Positions 1-8,136 of a stretch of DNA of 64,000 nucleotides are shown piece after piece (the stretch's first letter is position 1; the number at the start of each line of letters is the position of its first letter). Location: NCBI RefSeq assembly GCF_014650175.1, contig NZ_BMUL01000002.1, positions 591,926 through 655,925 on the forward strand. Reading direction: 5' to 3'. Origin of the DNA: Streptomyces termitum (lineage in GTDB: Bacteria; Actinomycetota; Actinomycetes; Streptomycetales; Streptomycetaceae). Position numbers and translations under genes: made by a program. A model generated the notes under the pieces. That model had not been told where the DNA came from and did no database searches. It saw nothing but the letters and a program-made list of their open reading frames with translations.

Positions 1-150
1 GTACGGGAAGGTGCCCTCGGCCTTGGCGCGGGCGTCGGCCTGCGGGAGGGAGGCGCCGAGGCCGAGGACGGGCGCCTCGGTCTCCGGGGCGGGGCCGGCC
101 GCTTCCGCGAAGGGGAGCGTGGGGATGGCGGTCGTCGCGTCGGTGCTCAC
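1..150 (-). CDS. Xanthine dehydrogenase-type molybdopterin-binding subunit, N-terminal fragment
   Basis: Only the first 50 codons are inside the window; the gene runs off the left edge. It starts at a GTG that overlaps the TGA of the upstream Fe-S subunit gene (GTGA overlap), so the two are translationally coupled. The visible N-terminus (starting VSTDATTAIPTLPFAEA, then an Ala/Pro/Glu-rich stretch) carries no catalytic motif. The assignment rests on position: FAD subunit, 2Fe-2S subunit and then a large third gene is the standard order of molybdenum hydroxylases (xanthine/CO/aldehyde dehydrogenase family). The substrate cannot be judged from here. Confidence 0.7.
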   Translation of the reverse strand, partial: MSTDATTAIPTLPFAEAAGPAPETEAPVLGLGASLPQADARAKAEGTFPY

Positions 151-1751
151 GCCCTGCCTCCGTCGTGCTGGTGCGGGATCTCGTGGGCGGGGTGCGGGGC
201 GTGGGCGGCGGCGTCCTCGCCCGCGGCGGTGTGGTCGGCGCCGCCGCCGGCGCGTTCGGCGACGACGTCCTCGACGGCCTGGAGGACGCCCCGGTAGCCG
301 GAGCAGCGGCAGAGGTTGCCGGCCAGGGCCTGGCGGGTCTCCAGCTCGGTGGGGGCGTGGTTGCCTTCGAGCAGGTCGTGCACGGTCATGCACATGCCGG
401 GGATGCAGAAGCCGCACTGGACGGTGCCGCAGCGGGACAGGGCGCGCTGCACGTCGGACGGTTCGCCGTCGGTCGCGAGGCCCTCGACGGTCCGCACCTC
501 GGACCCGGCGGCGGTCGCGGCCGGCACCAGGCAGGAGGCGACGAGGCGGCCGTCCACCTGCACGTTGCAGGCGCCGCACTCGCCCTGCGAGCAGCCGTCC
601 TTGGCCCCGGCGAGGCCGAGGCGCTCGCGGAGCACGTAGAGCAGCGACTCGCCGATCCAGGAGCCGGTGACGGGCCGGTCGGTGCCGTTGACGCGCAGGA
701 CGTAGGAGGTGTGCGGGTGCTCGTCGCTGTCGACGGAGGTGGAGGTGGGCGCGGACTCCGCCGCCGCCTCCGCCTCCTCGGGAGCCTCCGGAAGCTCTTG
801 TACGGCTCCGATCCCCGAGGACTCCCCCACGGCCCGGCCCTCCGGCTCCCCGCCCGGCCCGGCCGTCTCCCCCCCGGCCTCCGCCTCCGCGTCGGGGACG
901 GCCTCCGCGACCGCCTCCCCGCGCTCGGCGTGCTCGTCCCGCTCTTCCGGCCCGGCGTACTCGCCGTGCTCGGCGCGGTCGGCGTACTCGCCGTGTTCCG
1001 CGTGGTCGGTGTGCTCGCCGTGGTCGGTGTGCTCGCCGTGCTCCGCGTGCTCGGCCGGGTCGCCGTGCTCGGCGTGGTCCGCCGGTTCCTCCGCCGCCAT
1101 CGCCCACGGCGCCGTCGCGCCGCCCGGCAGGGTCGGCGGGGCCTGCTCGTACGAGACCGGCTCGGGCGCGGCCTCCGCGACGGGCTCCGCGTAGGAGTCC
1201 GCGAAGGTGTCCGGGCCCGGCTCCGCGAAGGGCTCGGGGAAGGTCCGCGCGAAGGAGTCCGGGAGGGCTTCCGGCGCGGGCTCCGCCGGGACCGCCGGGT
1301 CCGGCGGGACCTGCCACTGCCCGGTCGGCGTCGCGCCGAAGTGCCACTCCGCCGTCGCGTGCGGGTCGTGCGGCGCGTGCGCGGTGTGCGGGTCCCCGTA
1401 GGGGCGGGTGGCCGCGGCGTCGTCCTCGTACCCGTGCGGCGGCGGCTCCGGGAGTCCGGTCGCGGCCTGCTCCGGGGCGAAGTACTCGGCGCCCTCGGCG
1501 GGGGCCGGGGGCCAGGCCGGGTCGGCGCCGTCCTGCGCGGTCCGCTCCAGCGGCTGGAGCGGCACGATCATGGGCGGGGTGTAGCCGTGGCCGGGCGCCT
1601 CCAGCGGCACGCCGTCCAGCATGAACTCCGGCGGCAGGTGGACGAAGGCGGTCGCGCCCTCGTCGTACCCCTCGCTCTGCGGGATCGGCTCCCAGCCGCC
1701 CGGCGCGGCGGGGGCCGCGGTCTCGTTCGGCTCGTGGTTGTTCGTGCTCAC
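147..1751 (-). CDS. Molybdenum hydroxylase 2Fe-2S subunit with a ~348-residue N-terminal extension
   Basis: Electron-transfer subunit that passes electrons from the Mo cofactor to the FAD subunit through two [2Fe-2S] clusters. The conserved part is residues ~349-510: a plant-type ferredoxin cluster (CSQGECGAC, with a further Cys in VASCLVP), then the second cluster (CGFCIPG and CRCSG). Family members are usually 150-200 residues; this one is 534. The first ~348 residues are low complexity: a possibly conserved opening (EGYDEGATAFVHLPPEF, APGHGYTPP), an acidic Pro/Ala region, then a run of His/Glu/Asp-rich short repeats such as HAEHGD and HTDHGEH. The C-terminal tail is again His-rich. The GTG start overlaps the stop of the FAD gene by 4 nt. 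Codon use in the extension looks like the rest of the gene and the frame is open throughout, so it is real coding sequence, probably disordered. Its function is unknown. Confidence 0.88.
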   Translation of the reverse strand: MSTNNHEPNETAAPAAPGGWEPIPQSEGYDEGATAFVHLPPEFMLDGVPLEAPGHGYTPPMIVPLQPLERTAQDGADPAWPPAPAEGAEYFAPEQAATGLPEPPPHGYEDDAAATRPYGDPHTAHAPHDPHATAEWHFGATPTGQWQVPPDPAVPAEPAPEALPDSFARTFPEPFAEPGPDTFADSYAEPVAEAAPEPVSYEQAPPTLPGGATAPWAMAAEEPADHAEHGDPAEHAEHGEHTDHGEHTDHAEHGEYADRAEHGEYAGPEERDEHAERGEAVAEAVPDAEAEAGGETAGPGGEPEGRAVGESSGIGAVQELPEAPEEAEAAAESAPTSTSVDSDEHPHTSYVLRVNGTDRPVTGSWIGESLLYVLRERLGLAGAKDGCSQGECGACNVQVDGRLVASCLVPAATAAGSEVRTVEGLATDGEPSDVQRALSRCGTVQCGFCIPGMCMTVHDLLEGNHAPTELETRQALAGNLCRCSGYRGVLQAVEDVVAERAGGGADHTAAGEDAAAHAPHPAHEIPHQHDGGRA

Positions 1752-2623
1752 GACAGGGCCCTCCCCAGTGCCCGGCGGGCGAGAGTGGCGACGGTGCGCC
1801 GAAGGTGCAGGACGGCGGGCGACGGCTGCTCGCCGCCGGGCGGGTCGGGGACGCAGGCGGCGGCCACGTACTCGCCGAAGGCGGTCAGCGCCTCCGGGGC
1901 GAGCGCCCGGTCGTTGTCCCAGTCCACCAGCGAGGCGATCCAGCGCTCGGCCTCCAGCGGCCGCAGCGGCATCGGGGCGACCGCGCCGACGGCGCAGCGG
2001 ACGCCGCGCCGGGCCGGGTCGAGGACGACGGCGACGGAGGCGGTGGCGCGGGCCGGGCCGGTGCGGCCGGTGGCCTTCAGGAAGACCTGGGGGGCGTGCA
2101 GCAGCGGCACGCGGACGAAGGCGACGAGTTCGCCGGGGGCCAGCAGGTCGCGGCCGGCGAGCAGGTGCGAGACGGGGATCTCGCGGGTGCCGAGCGGGCC
2201 GACGACGACGAGGTCGGCCTCCAGGGCGGCGAGGACGGGCAGCGAGTCGCCGGTGGGCGCCGCGGTGACCACGTTCCCGCCGAGGGTGCCGGCGTTGCGG
2301 ATCTGGGGCGGTCCGGCCGCGCGGGAGGCGGCGGCGAGGGCCGGGATGAGGGCGGAGAAGTCGGGGCGGCCCATGCGCGCGTGGGTGAGCCCGGCGCCGA
2401 GGAGGGCGTGGCCGTCCTGGTACTGCCAGCCGCGGATCTCGTTGATCCGGCCGAGGCCGACGAGCCCAGCGGGGCGGAGCTGACCGCGGTTGACGGCGGC
2501 CATCAGGTCGGTTCCGCCGGCGACGGGCACGGCCGCCGGCATGGCGGTGAGCGCTGCCACGGCCTCGTCGAGCGAGGCGGGCAGCGTCACGGACTGCGCC
2601 GTCTGTGGTGCGTGCGTGGTCAA
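1748..2623 (-). CDS. Molybdenum hydroxylase FAD-binding subunit
   Basis: 291 residues. CO dehydrogenase flavoprotein/xanthine dehydrogenase FAD subunit (CoxM/XdhB-like FAD_binding_5 fold). The first FAD motif is seen as PVAGGTDLMAAVNRGQ at residues ~32-50 and the second as NAGTLGGNVVTAAPTGDS around residue 110, both typical of the family. It oxidises the Fe-S clusters and hands electrons to NAD+ or another acceptor. It is first in a three-gene minus-strand operon with 4-nt overlaps to the Fe-S subunit. The ~226 bp between its start and the end of the GH20 gene must hold the operon promoter; I did not identify -35/-10 boxes with confidence. Confidence 0.9.
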   Translation of the reverse strand: MTTHAPQTAQSVTLPASLDEAVAALTAMPAAVPVAGGTDLMAAVNRGQLRPAGLVGLGRINEIRGWQYQDGHALLGAGLTHARMGRPDFSALIPALAAASRAAGPPQIRNAGTLGGNVVTAAPTGDSLPVLAALEADLVVVGPLGTREIPVSHLLAGRDLLAPGELVAFVRVPLLHAPQVFLKATGRTGPARATASVAVVLDPARRGVRCAVGAVAPMPLRPLEAERWIASLVDWDNDRALAPEALTAFGEYVAAACVPDPPGGEQPSPAVLHLRRTVATLARRALGRALS

Positions 2624-2849
2624 CCCGCTGCCCCTTCCCGGTCTTCCCGGTGGTCCCCGACTGTGCCCGGCTGTCGCGCCTGTGCGTGGGCGTACCGTAC
2701 GTGCTCACAGGCTGGACGTGGCAACTCTGGCACATCTTCCGAGCCGTCCGGAGCGAGGGTCCGCGAAGGACTGTTCCGCCCCGGACGTCCCAGGAGGGAA
2801 GGTAACTCCCGTTTCGCCGCTCTTGGGTGACGCGGGAGCGCGAGCTGTC

Positions 2850-4478
2850 TCACACGTTCGGGGGCGCCCCCTCGATCGGGCGGCCGAGGAGCCCGGGGCG
2901 GCGCTGCCAGGGCGTGGGGCCGGTGGGCGGGCGGTAGGCGACGCCGAGGGCGTCGAGGCGCCGGTAGTGGGTCTCCATGCGGCGCAGGAAGCCCTCGGTG
3001 TCGCGCGCGTCGGGGGCGGGCAGCGCGGACCAGGCGACCTCGGCGAAGGCGACGAGGCGCGGGAAGACCTGGTAGTCGACGCGGCCGCGGTTCTCCATGA
3101 CCTCGGTCCACACGTTGGCCTGGGTGCCCAGGACGTGCCGGGCGGCCTCCTCGGAGAGGCCGGGCGGGACGGGCTCGAAGCGGTGGACGTCGGCCAGGGT
3201 GCGGACGAAGCCGATCGGCACCGGCTCGTCCTCGCCGCCGTCCTGCCGGTGGTCGAGGTAGACCTGCTGCTCGGGGCACATGACGACGTCGTGGCCGGCC
3301 TCGGCGGCGGCGATCCCGCCGCCGTAGCCGCGCCAGGAGGAGACGGCGGCGCCGTCGGCGAGGCCGCCCTCCAGGATCTCGTCCCAGCCGATGAGGCGGC
3401 GGCCCCGGTCGGCGAGCCAGCGGTCGAAGTGGCGGATGAACCAGGACTGGAGGCCGTCCTCGTCGCCGACGCCGAGCTCCTGGATGCGGGCCTGGGCGGC
3501 CGGGGACGCCTTCCACTGGTCCTTGGGGCACTCGTCGCCGCCGACGTGCACGAAGGTGGACGGGAAGATCTCCAGCACCTCTTCGAGGACGTGCTCGTAG
3601 AAGCGGAGGACCTCCTCCGTGGGGGCGAGGACGTTCGGGTTGACGCCCCAGGTGTCCCAGACGGTGAGGGCCCCGGTGTCGACGGCGTCGGTGTTGCCGA
3701 GCCAGGGGTAGGCGGCGATCGCGGCCTGGGAGTGGCCGGGGATGTCGATCTCGGGGACGACGGTGATGTGCCGGTCGGCGGCGTAGGCGACGATCTCGCG
3801 GAGGTCGTCCTGGGTGTAGTAGCCGCCGTGCGGGGTGTCGTCCCAGAGCGGGGAGGCCCGGTGGCCCCACTTGGAGCGGGCCCGCCAGGCGCCGTCCTCG
3901 GTGAGCTTGGGGTAGCGGCGGATCTGGACGCGCCAGCCCTGGTCGTCGGTGAGGTGGAAGTGGAAGACGTTCAGCTTGTGCGCGGCCATCAGGTCGAGGT
4001 AGCGCAGGACGTCCTCCTTCGGCATGAAGTGCCGGGAGACGTCGAGGAGGAGGCCGCGCCAGCCGAAGCGGGGCCGGTCGGTGACGGTCGTGTACGGCAG
4101 TTCCCAGTCCGCGCCGGGCCGCAGGGGCGCCCGGCGGTACGCGTCGGGGCCGAGGAGCTGGCGGAGGGTCTGGGCGCCCCAGAAGAGGCCGGCGGGGCCG
4201 CCGCCGTCGATCAGGACGCCGTCGCCGTCGACCGTCAGGCGGTAGCCCTCGGGGCCGTACTCCTCCTCCGTCCCGGGGGAGGTCCGCAGCCGGATCGCGC
4301 CGGGGCCGGTGCCGTCGGGCAGGGACAGGCCGGTGGCGGCGCCGAGGACGGCGCGCAGCCAGCGGGCGGTGCCCTCGGTGCCGGGCCCGGCGTCGAGGGC
4401 GGTGCGCGCGTCGAGCGTCAGCGTCCCCTCCGGGTGGTCGGCCGTCAGGGGTACGGGGATCAGGTCCGGTTCTGTCAT
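2850..4478 (-). CDS. GH20 beta-N-acetylhexosaminidase (cytoplasmic)
   Basis: 542 residues, no signal peptide. Glycoside hydrolase family 20: an N-terminal GH20b-like domain (~1-150) then the (beta/alpha)8 domain. The substrate-assisted catalytic pair is visible as HVGGDECPK (Asp-Glu, around residue 310); FHFHLTDDQGWR and PEIDIPGHS are the other signature segments. It should release terminal GlcNAc from chitobiose or muropeptide sugars. It is the last gene of an operon with a sugar ABC importer, starting 4 nt after the permease stop, so the natural reading is intracellular cleavage of imported GlcNAc oligosaccharides. Absence of a leader supports cytoplasmic location, although TAT or non-classical export cannot be excluded. 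Confidence 0.93.
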   Translation of the reverse strand: MTEPDLIPVPLTADHPEGTLTLDARTALDAGPGTEGTARWLRAVLGAATGLSLPDGTGPGAIRLRTSPGTEEEYGPEGYRLTVDGDGVLIDGGGPAGLFWGAQTLRQLLGPDAYRRAPLRPGADWELPYTTVTDRPRFGWRGLLLDVSRHFMPKEDVLRYLDLMAAHKLNVFHFHLTDDQGWRVQIRRYPKLTEDGAWRARSKWGHRASPLWDDTPHGGYYTQDDLREIVAYAADRHITVVPEIDIPGHSQAAIAAYPWLGNTDAVDTGALTVWDTWGVNPNVLAPTEEVLRFYEHVLEEVLEIFPSTFVHVGGDECPKDQWKASPAAQARIQELGVGDEDGLQSWFIRHFDRWLADRGRRLIGWDEILEGGLADGAAVSSWRGYGGGIAAAEAGHDVVMCPEQQVYLDHRQDGGEDEPVPIGFVRTLADVHRFEPVPPGLSEEAARHVLGTQANVWTEVMENRGRVDYQVFPRLVAFAEVAWSALPAPDARDTEGFLRRMETHYRRLDALGVAYRPPTGPTPWQRRPGLLGRPIEGAPPNV

Positions 4479-4482
4479 CGCG

Positions 4483-5331
4483 TCAGTCCTTCACCGCCCC
4501 GCCCAGTCCGGAGACCAGGCGGCGCTGTACGAGTACGAAGAAGACGAGCACCGGGATCGTCATCACGGTCGATCCGGCCATGATCCCTCCCCAGTCGTTC
4601 TCGTCCGGCTTGAAGAAGACCAGCAACGCCATCGGCAGGGTCGACTGCGAGGTGTCGCTGATGATGAACGACTTCGCGAAGAGGAAGTCGTTCCAGGTGG
4701 AGATGAACGAGAAGACGCTGGTCGCCACGAGTCCGGGGAGGACCAGCGGGAAGAGGATCGTCCACAGGAAGCGGGCGTGGCTGGCGCCGTCGATGCGGGC
4801 CTGCTCCTCCAGGGCCTCGGGCACGGCGCGGACGAAGCCGCGCAGCATCCAGATCGCGAACGGCAGCGAGAAGGCCAGGTGGGGCAGGACGAGCGAGCCG
4901 AGGGTGTTGAGGAGCCCGGCGTCCCGCATGAGGAAGAAGAGGGGGATGGTGAGGGCCTCGACCGGCACCATCTGGGCGACGAGGAACATCACCAGGAGGG
5001 TGGTGCGGAACTTGAAGCGGAAGCGGGTGACGGCGGTCGCGGCGAGGAAGGCGATGACGGCGGAGGCCAGCACGACCGCCCCGGCGACGAGCAGGCTGTT
5101 GAGGAAGTAGCGGCCGAAGTCCTGCTGCTCGAAGACGCGCCGGAAGGAGTCGAGGGACGGGGAGAGCGTCCACGGCCGGGGTTCGGACGACTGGATCTCG
5201 CCGGCCGGTTTGAAGGCCGAGAGGACCATCCAGTAGAGCGGGAAGGCGACGACGACCGCGGTGAGCAGGGCGGCGGCCTCGGCGAGGAGCCGGCCGGGGC
5301 GGCGGACGCCGGGGATGCGCAAGGTGGTCAC
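4483..5331 (-). CDS. Sugar ABC transporter permease, MalG/DasC type
   Basis: 282 residues from a GTG whose first bases overlap the stop of the upstream permease gene. About six hydrophobic segments fit the CUT1 family fold. The EAA loop that docks to the ATPase is visible as EALEEQARIDGASHARF. The first membrane segment is the AALLTAVVVAFPLYWMVLS region. No ATP-binding subunit is in the operon, as is usual for Streptomyces CUT1 importers, which share the multi-client ATPase MsiK encoded elsewhere. Together with the permease and binding protein upstream it should form an oligosaccharide importer; the linked GH20 gene suggests GlcNAc-containing substrates. Confidence 0.92.
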   Translation of the reverse strand: MTTLRIPGVRRPGRLLAEAAALLTAVVVAFPLYWMVLSAFKPAGEIQSSEPRPWTLSPSLDSFRRVFEQQDFGRYFLNSLLVAGAVVLASAVIAFLAATAVTRFRFKFRTTLLVMFLVAQMVPVEALTIPLFFLMRDAGLLNTLGSLVLPHLAFSLPFAIWMLRGFVRAVPEALEEQARIDGASHARFLWTILFPLVLPGLVATSVFSFISTWNDFLFAKSFIISDTSQSTLPMALLVFFKPDENDWGGIMAGSTVMTIPVLVFFVLVQRRLVSGLGGAVKD

Positions 5332-6287
5332 AGTTCCTCCCCCTGGCGGCGCAGGATGCGCAGGTAGACGAGGGTGACGGCGAGCAGGAGCAGCAGCATG
5401 ACGACGCCGATGGCGGCGCCCAGGCTGTACTGGGAGGAGGCGAACGCCTTCTGGTAGGCGTACACGTTGAGGACCAGGTTCTGGCCGGCGATGCCGCCGC
5501 CGTTGGTCATGACGTAGATCTGGGTGAAGACCTTGAAGTCCCAGATGACGGACTGGATGGTGACGACGGCGAGGATCGGGCGGAGCAGTGGCGCGGTCAC
5601 GGAGCGCCAGATCCGCCACTGGGAGGCGCCGTCGAGGGCGGCGGCCTCCAGGACCTCGGTGGGGACGGCCCTGATCCCGGCGTAGACGGTGACCATCACG
5701 AACGGGAACGAGCACCAGACGACTTCGAGGAGGACGAGCGCGAAGGCGCTGTAGCGCCCGTACGTCCAGGAGAAGTCGCCGAGGCCGAGGAGCCGGTTGA
5801 CGGGTCCGAAGTCGGCGTCGAAGAGGAAGACCCAGACGGTGGAGCCGGTGACGGCGGGGGTGGCCCAGGCGCCGAGGGCGGCCAGCATCAGGGCGAGCCG
5901 GGGCAGTGCCCGGACCCGGGTGAGCAGGACGGCGAGGGTGCAGCCGACGACGAGGGTGCCGGCGACGCAGGCGGCGGCGAAGACGACGGTGGCCAGCAGG
6001 ACCTGGCGGAACTGCGGGTCGGTGAAGAGGGCCGTGTAGTTGCCCAGGCCCTGGAAGGAGGTGGGTTCGCCGCCGCTGACCTGGGCCTGGGTGTACTCCA
6101 GGAAGGAGATCAGGCCGAGCTGGTAGACGGGGTAGACGAGGAGGGCGCCGAGGACGGCGAGGGCGGGCAGGAGGTAGAGCCAGGGGGTCCAGCCGGAGGC
6201 GCCGGTACGGCTCCGGGGGCGCCGCCCGGCGGGCGGCGCCTTTCCGGCGGGCGGTGCGGGCGGTGCGGGGGCGGTGGTGGCGGTCAT
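5328..6287 (-). CDS. Sugar ABC transporter permease, MalF/DasB type
   Basis: 319 residues. A ~30-residue Pro/Ala-rich cytoplasmic N-terminus precedes six predicted membrane segments (first at LYLLPALAVLGALLVYPV). The EAA motif is EVLEAAALDGASQWRIW. It is the MalF partner of the next permease: the stop overlaps that GTG start by 4 nt, and its own ATG lies 5 nt after the stop of the binding-protein gene. CUT1 family assignment is secure; the substrate is inferred from the neighbouring hexosaminidase and the DasR-like site upstream of the operon. Confidence 0.92.
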   Translation of the reverse strand: MTATTAPAPPAPPAGKAPPAGRRPRSRTGASGWTPWLYLLPALAVLGALLVYPVYQLGLISFLEYTQAQVSGGEPTSFQGLGNYTALFTDPQFRQVLLATVVFAAACVAGTLVVGCTLAVLLTRVRALPRLALMLAALGAWATPAVTGSTVWVFLFDADFGPVNRLLGLGDFSWTYGRYSAFALVLLEVVWCSFPFVMVTVYAGIRAVPTEVLEAAALDGASQWRIWRSVTAPLLRPILAVVTIQSVIWDFKVFTQIYVMTNGGGIAGQNLVLNVYAYQKAFASSQYSLGAAIGVVMLLLLLAVTLVYLRILRRQGEEL

Positions 6288-6292
6288 CGGGG

Positions 6293-7597
6293 TCAGCCCG
6301 CCGCGGCGAAGGCCGCGTCCATCTTCTTCGCCGCGTCGGCGGCGGCGGTCTTCGCGTCCTTACGGCCGCTGGCGATCTCCTGGAGCATCGTGGGGACGAC
6401 GAGCGAGGAGTCGATCTGGCCCCAGGCGGCGGTGGCGGGGACGAACTTGGTGCCGGCGGCGAGGGTGTCGATGAAGGGCTTCACGAAGGGGCGGCGTTCG
6501 GCGGCGGCGGTGCGGACGTCGGTGAAGGTGGGCAGGAAGCCCATCGCGTCGAACAGCTTGCCCTGGGTGTCCTTGCCGCTGAGGCCCTTCATGAGCTCGA
6601 CGGCCAGGGTGCGGTGCGAGGTGGACTTGAGGACGCCGAGGTTGTTGCCGCCGGCGAAGGCGGGGGCGATGGAGCCGGGGGCGGTGCCGGGCAGCGGGAC
6701 GACGGCGTACTTGCCCTTGACCTGGCCGGCCTCGACGGCGGCGTGGCTGAAGTCGCCGCCGATGGCCATGCCGGCCTTGCCCGCGGCGAAGGCGGTGACG
6801 GTGGCGTTGCCGCCCATCTGGGCGCAGGTGGCGGCGGGGCAGTTGTCGTCGCCGAGGAGCGAGGTGTAGGTGGTGAGGCCCTTGACGGCGGCGTCGTCGC
6901 CGATGGTGGCCTTGTAGGCGCCGGAGCCGTCCTTGGCGGCGAGGTCGCCGCCCGCGGCCCAGACGAAGGGCATGGCGCCGTAGGTGTAGGCGCCGCCGAC
7001 GGCGATGCCGTACATCTCGGGCTTGGCCTTGCGTATCTTCTTCGCGGTCGCGACGAGTTCGTCCTGGCTCTTGGGGGCGGTGAGGCCGAGCTCGGTGAAG
7101 ACGTCGGTGCGGTAGTAGAGGGCGCGCAGGCCGACGAAGAGGGGGGCGCCGTAGACCTTGCCGCCGACGGTGACGGACTCCCGGGCGGTGGGGTCGGTGT
7201 CCTTGGCCTCGTCCCAGGCGGCGAATTCGGCGGTGACGTCGGCGAGTCCGCCGTCCTTGACGTAGCCGGCGGTGTCGGTGTTGCCGTACTCGATCAGGTC
7301 GGGGGCGGACTTGGGGTCGTTGAAGGCCGCCTTGACGCGCTGGGCGCGGGTCTCGACGGGGATGTACTCGACCTCGACCTTCGCGCCGGGGTTCTTCTTC
7401 TCGAAGGCGGCGACGGCGGCGTCGACGACCTTCTCCTTGGGCTGGTTGGCGACCTCCTGGAAGAGCCAGACGCGCAGGGTGCCGGTCTTCTCGTCGCCGC
7501 CGGCGGCGGGGGCCGAGGTCTGCGGCGCGCAGGCGGCGAGGACGAGCGCGGCGAGCGGCAGGGCGACGGGGGCGGTGATCCGGGCAGGAAGCTTCAT
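6293..7597 (-). CDS. Sugar ABC transporter substrate-binding lipoprotein
   Basis: 434 residues. Lipoprotein signal with lipobox LVLAAC, acylated Cys at residue 23, then the family 1 solute-binding fold (GTLRVWLFQEVANQ opening; the AFEKKNPGAKVEVEYIP segment is typical). First gene of the binding protein-permease-permease-GH20 operon, with a good ribosome site (GGAGGGG) 7-8 nt before the ATG. It should capture an oligosaccharide outside the membrane and deliver it to the two permeases. DasA/NgcE-type GlcNAc or chitobiose binders have this size and genetic setting, but ligand residues cannot be read from sequence alone. A 16-bp DasR-like box lies ~100 bp upstream and a separate inverted repeat lies directly upstream of the ribosome site. 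Confidence 0.92.
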   Translation of the reverse strand: MKLPARITAPVALPLAALVLAACAPQTSAPAAGGDEKTGTLRVWLFQEVANQPKEKVVDAAVAAFEKKNPGAKVEVEYIPVETRAQRVKAAFNDPKSAPDLIEYGNTDTAGYVKDGGLADVTAEFAAWDEAKDTDPTARESVTVGGKVYGAPLFVGLRALYYRTDVFTELGLTAPKSQDELVATAKKIRKAKPEMYGIAVGGAYTYGAMPFVWAAGGDLAAKDGSGAYKATIGDDAAVKGLTTYTSLLGDDNCPAATCAQMGGNATVTAFAAGKAGMAIGGDFSHAAVEAGQVKGKYAVVPLPGTAPGSIAPAFAGGNNLGVLKSTSHRTLAVELMKGLSGKDTQGKLFDAMGFLPTFTDVRTAAAERRPFVKPFIDTLAAGTKFVPATAAWGQIDSSLVVPTMLQEIASGRKDAKTAAADAAKKMDAAFAAAG

Positions 7598-7615
7598 TGC
7601 GGTTCCCCTCCGATG

Positions 7616-7638
7616 CCCGTTGCAGCATGCGCAACGGG
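7616..7638. promoter_or_regulatory. Perfect 8-bp inverted repeat upstream of the sugar-transporter operon
   Basis: Arms CCCGTTGC (7616-7623) and GCAACGGG (7631-7638) flank a 7-nt centre that itself contains GCATGC. It starts 19 nt upstream of the binding-protein ATG and directly abuts the ribosome site region. It could be an operator (LacI- or ROK-type repressors often control such operons) or a 5'-UTR hairpin. The regulator is not identified. Confidence 0.5.
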
Positions 7639-7694
7639 CGTTTCGTATTGCACAACAACTGCGGTGAGGTTAGGCGCGGGCGGCGATCACGACA

Positions 7695-7710
7695 AGAGGT
7701 CTCGACCACT
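7695..7710. promoter_or_regulatory. DasR-responsive element (dre)-like site
   Basis: The 16-mer AGAGGTCTCGACCACT matches the published DasR box AGTGGTCTAGACCACT at 14 of 16 positions. It lies 98-113 bp upstream of the start of the sugar-binding lipoprotein gene, in front of an operon containing an N-acetylhexosaminidase. DasR is the GntR-family GlcNAc-responsive repressor of Streptomyces. The site also overlaps a longer inverted repeat with 9-bp arms (7697-7705 and 7711-7719). The function is inferred from the match and the context. Confidence 0.6.
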
Positions 7711-7745
7711 TCGAGACCTAGAAAAAAGGACAAGGGCATGAAAAA

Positions 7746-7799
7746 GGGGCGGCCCCCGTCGGAGAAGACACGCTGGTCTTCTCCGACGGGGGCCGCCCC
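7746..7799. terminator. Strong intrinsic terminator (24-bp perfect stem)
   Basis: Arms 7746-7769 and 7776-7799 pair perfectly over 24 bp around a 6-nt loop. An A-tract at 7741-7745 becomes a U-tract when transcribed on the minus strand. It lies just after the DUF3039 stop codon and insulates the downstream sugar-uptake operon. Confidence 0.9.
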
Positions 7800-7816
7800 C
7801 GGCGGGTGCGGAGGGG

Positions 7817-8107
7817 TTACTTCCCCTTGCCGTCCTTGCCCTTGTCCTTGTCGCCGCCCGCGCCCATGGAGTCGTAGATCTCCTTGCACATCGGACAGAC
7901 CGGGTACTTCTTGGGGTCGCGCCCCGGGACCCAGACCTTCCCGCAGAGCGCGACGACGGGAGTGCCCTCCAGGGCGCTCGCCATGATCTTGTCCTTCTGG
8001 ACGTAGTGGGCGTAGCGCTCGTGGTCGCCGTCACCATGGGACACCTGCGGCGTCGGCTCCACGAGGGTTCCCGTACCTGTCCCGCGATCGGGCTCAAGAG
8101 TGCTCAT
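7817..8107 (-). CDS. DUF3039 family protein
   Basis: 96 residues from the ATG that opens MSTLEPDRGTG. This is a small actinobacterial family of unknown function. The recognisable core is HYVQKDKIMASALEGTPVVALCGKVWVPGRDP followed, beyond a short gap, by VCPMCKEIYD (split here for length). One Cys in ALCGK and the CPMC pair could make a zinc site. A Lys/Gly/Asp-rich tail closes the protein. An upstream in-frame ATG at 8164 exists, but it would put the start inside the neighbouring yqgE coding sequence. It is followed by a very strong terminator. No function can be given. Confidence 0.85.
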   Translation of the reverse strand: MSTLEPDRGTGTGTLVEPTPQVSHGDGDHERYAHYVQKDKIMASALEGTPVVALCGKVWVPGRDPKKYPVCPMCKEIYDSMGAGGDKDKGKDGKGK

Positions 8108-8136
8108 GGCCCCCAGGGTACTGAAAGCGGCCCCGG

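Noticed and set aside
147..2735. A single 862-residue protein spanning the FAD gene and Fe-S gene
   Set aside because: The upstream part of that frame is an out-of-frame Arg/Pro-rich reading of the FAD gene; a GTG start with 4-nt overlap at 1751 fits better.
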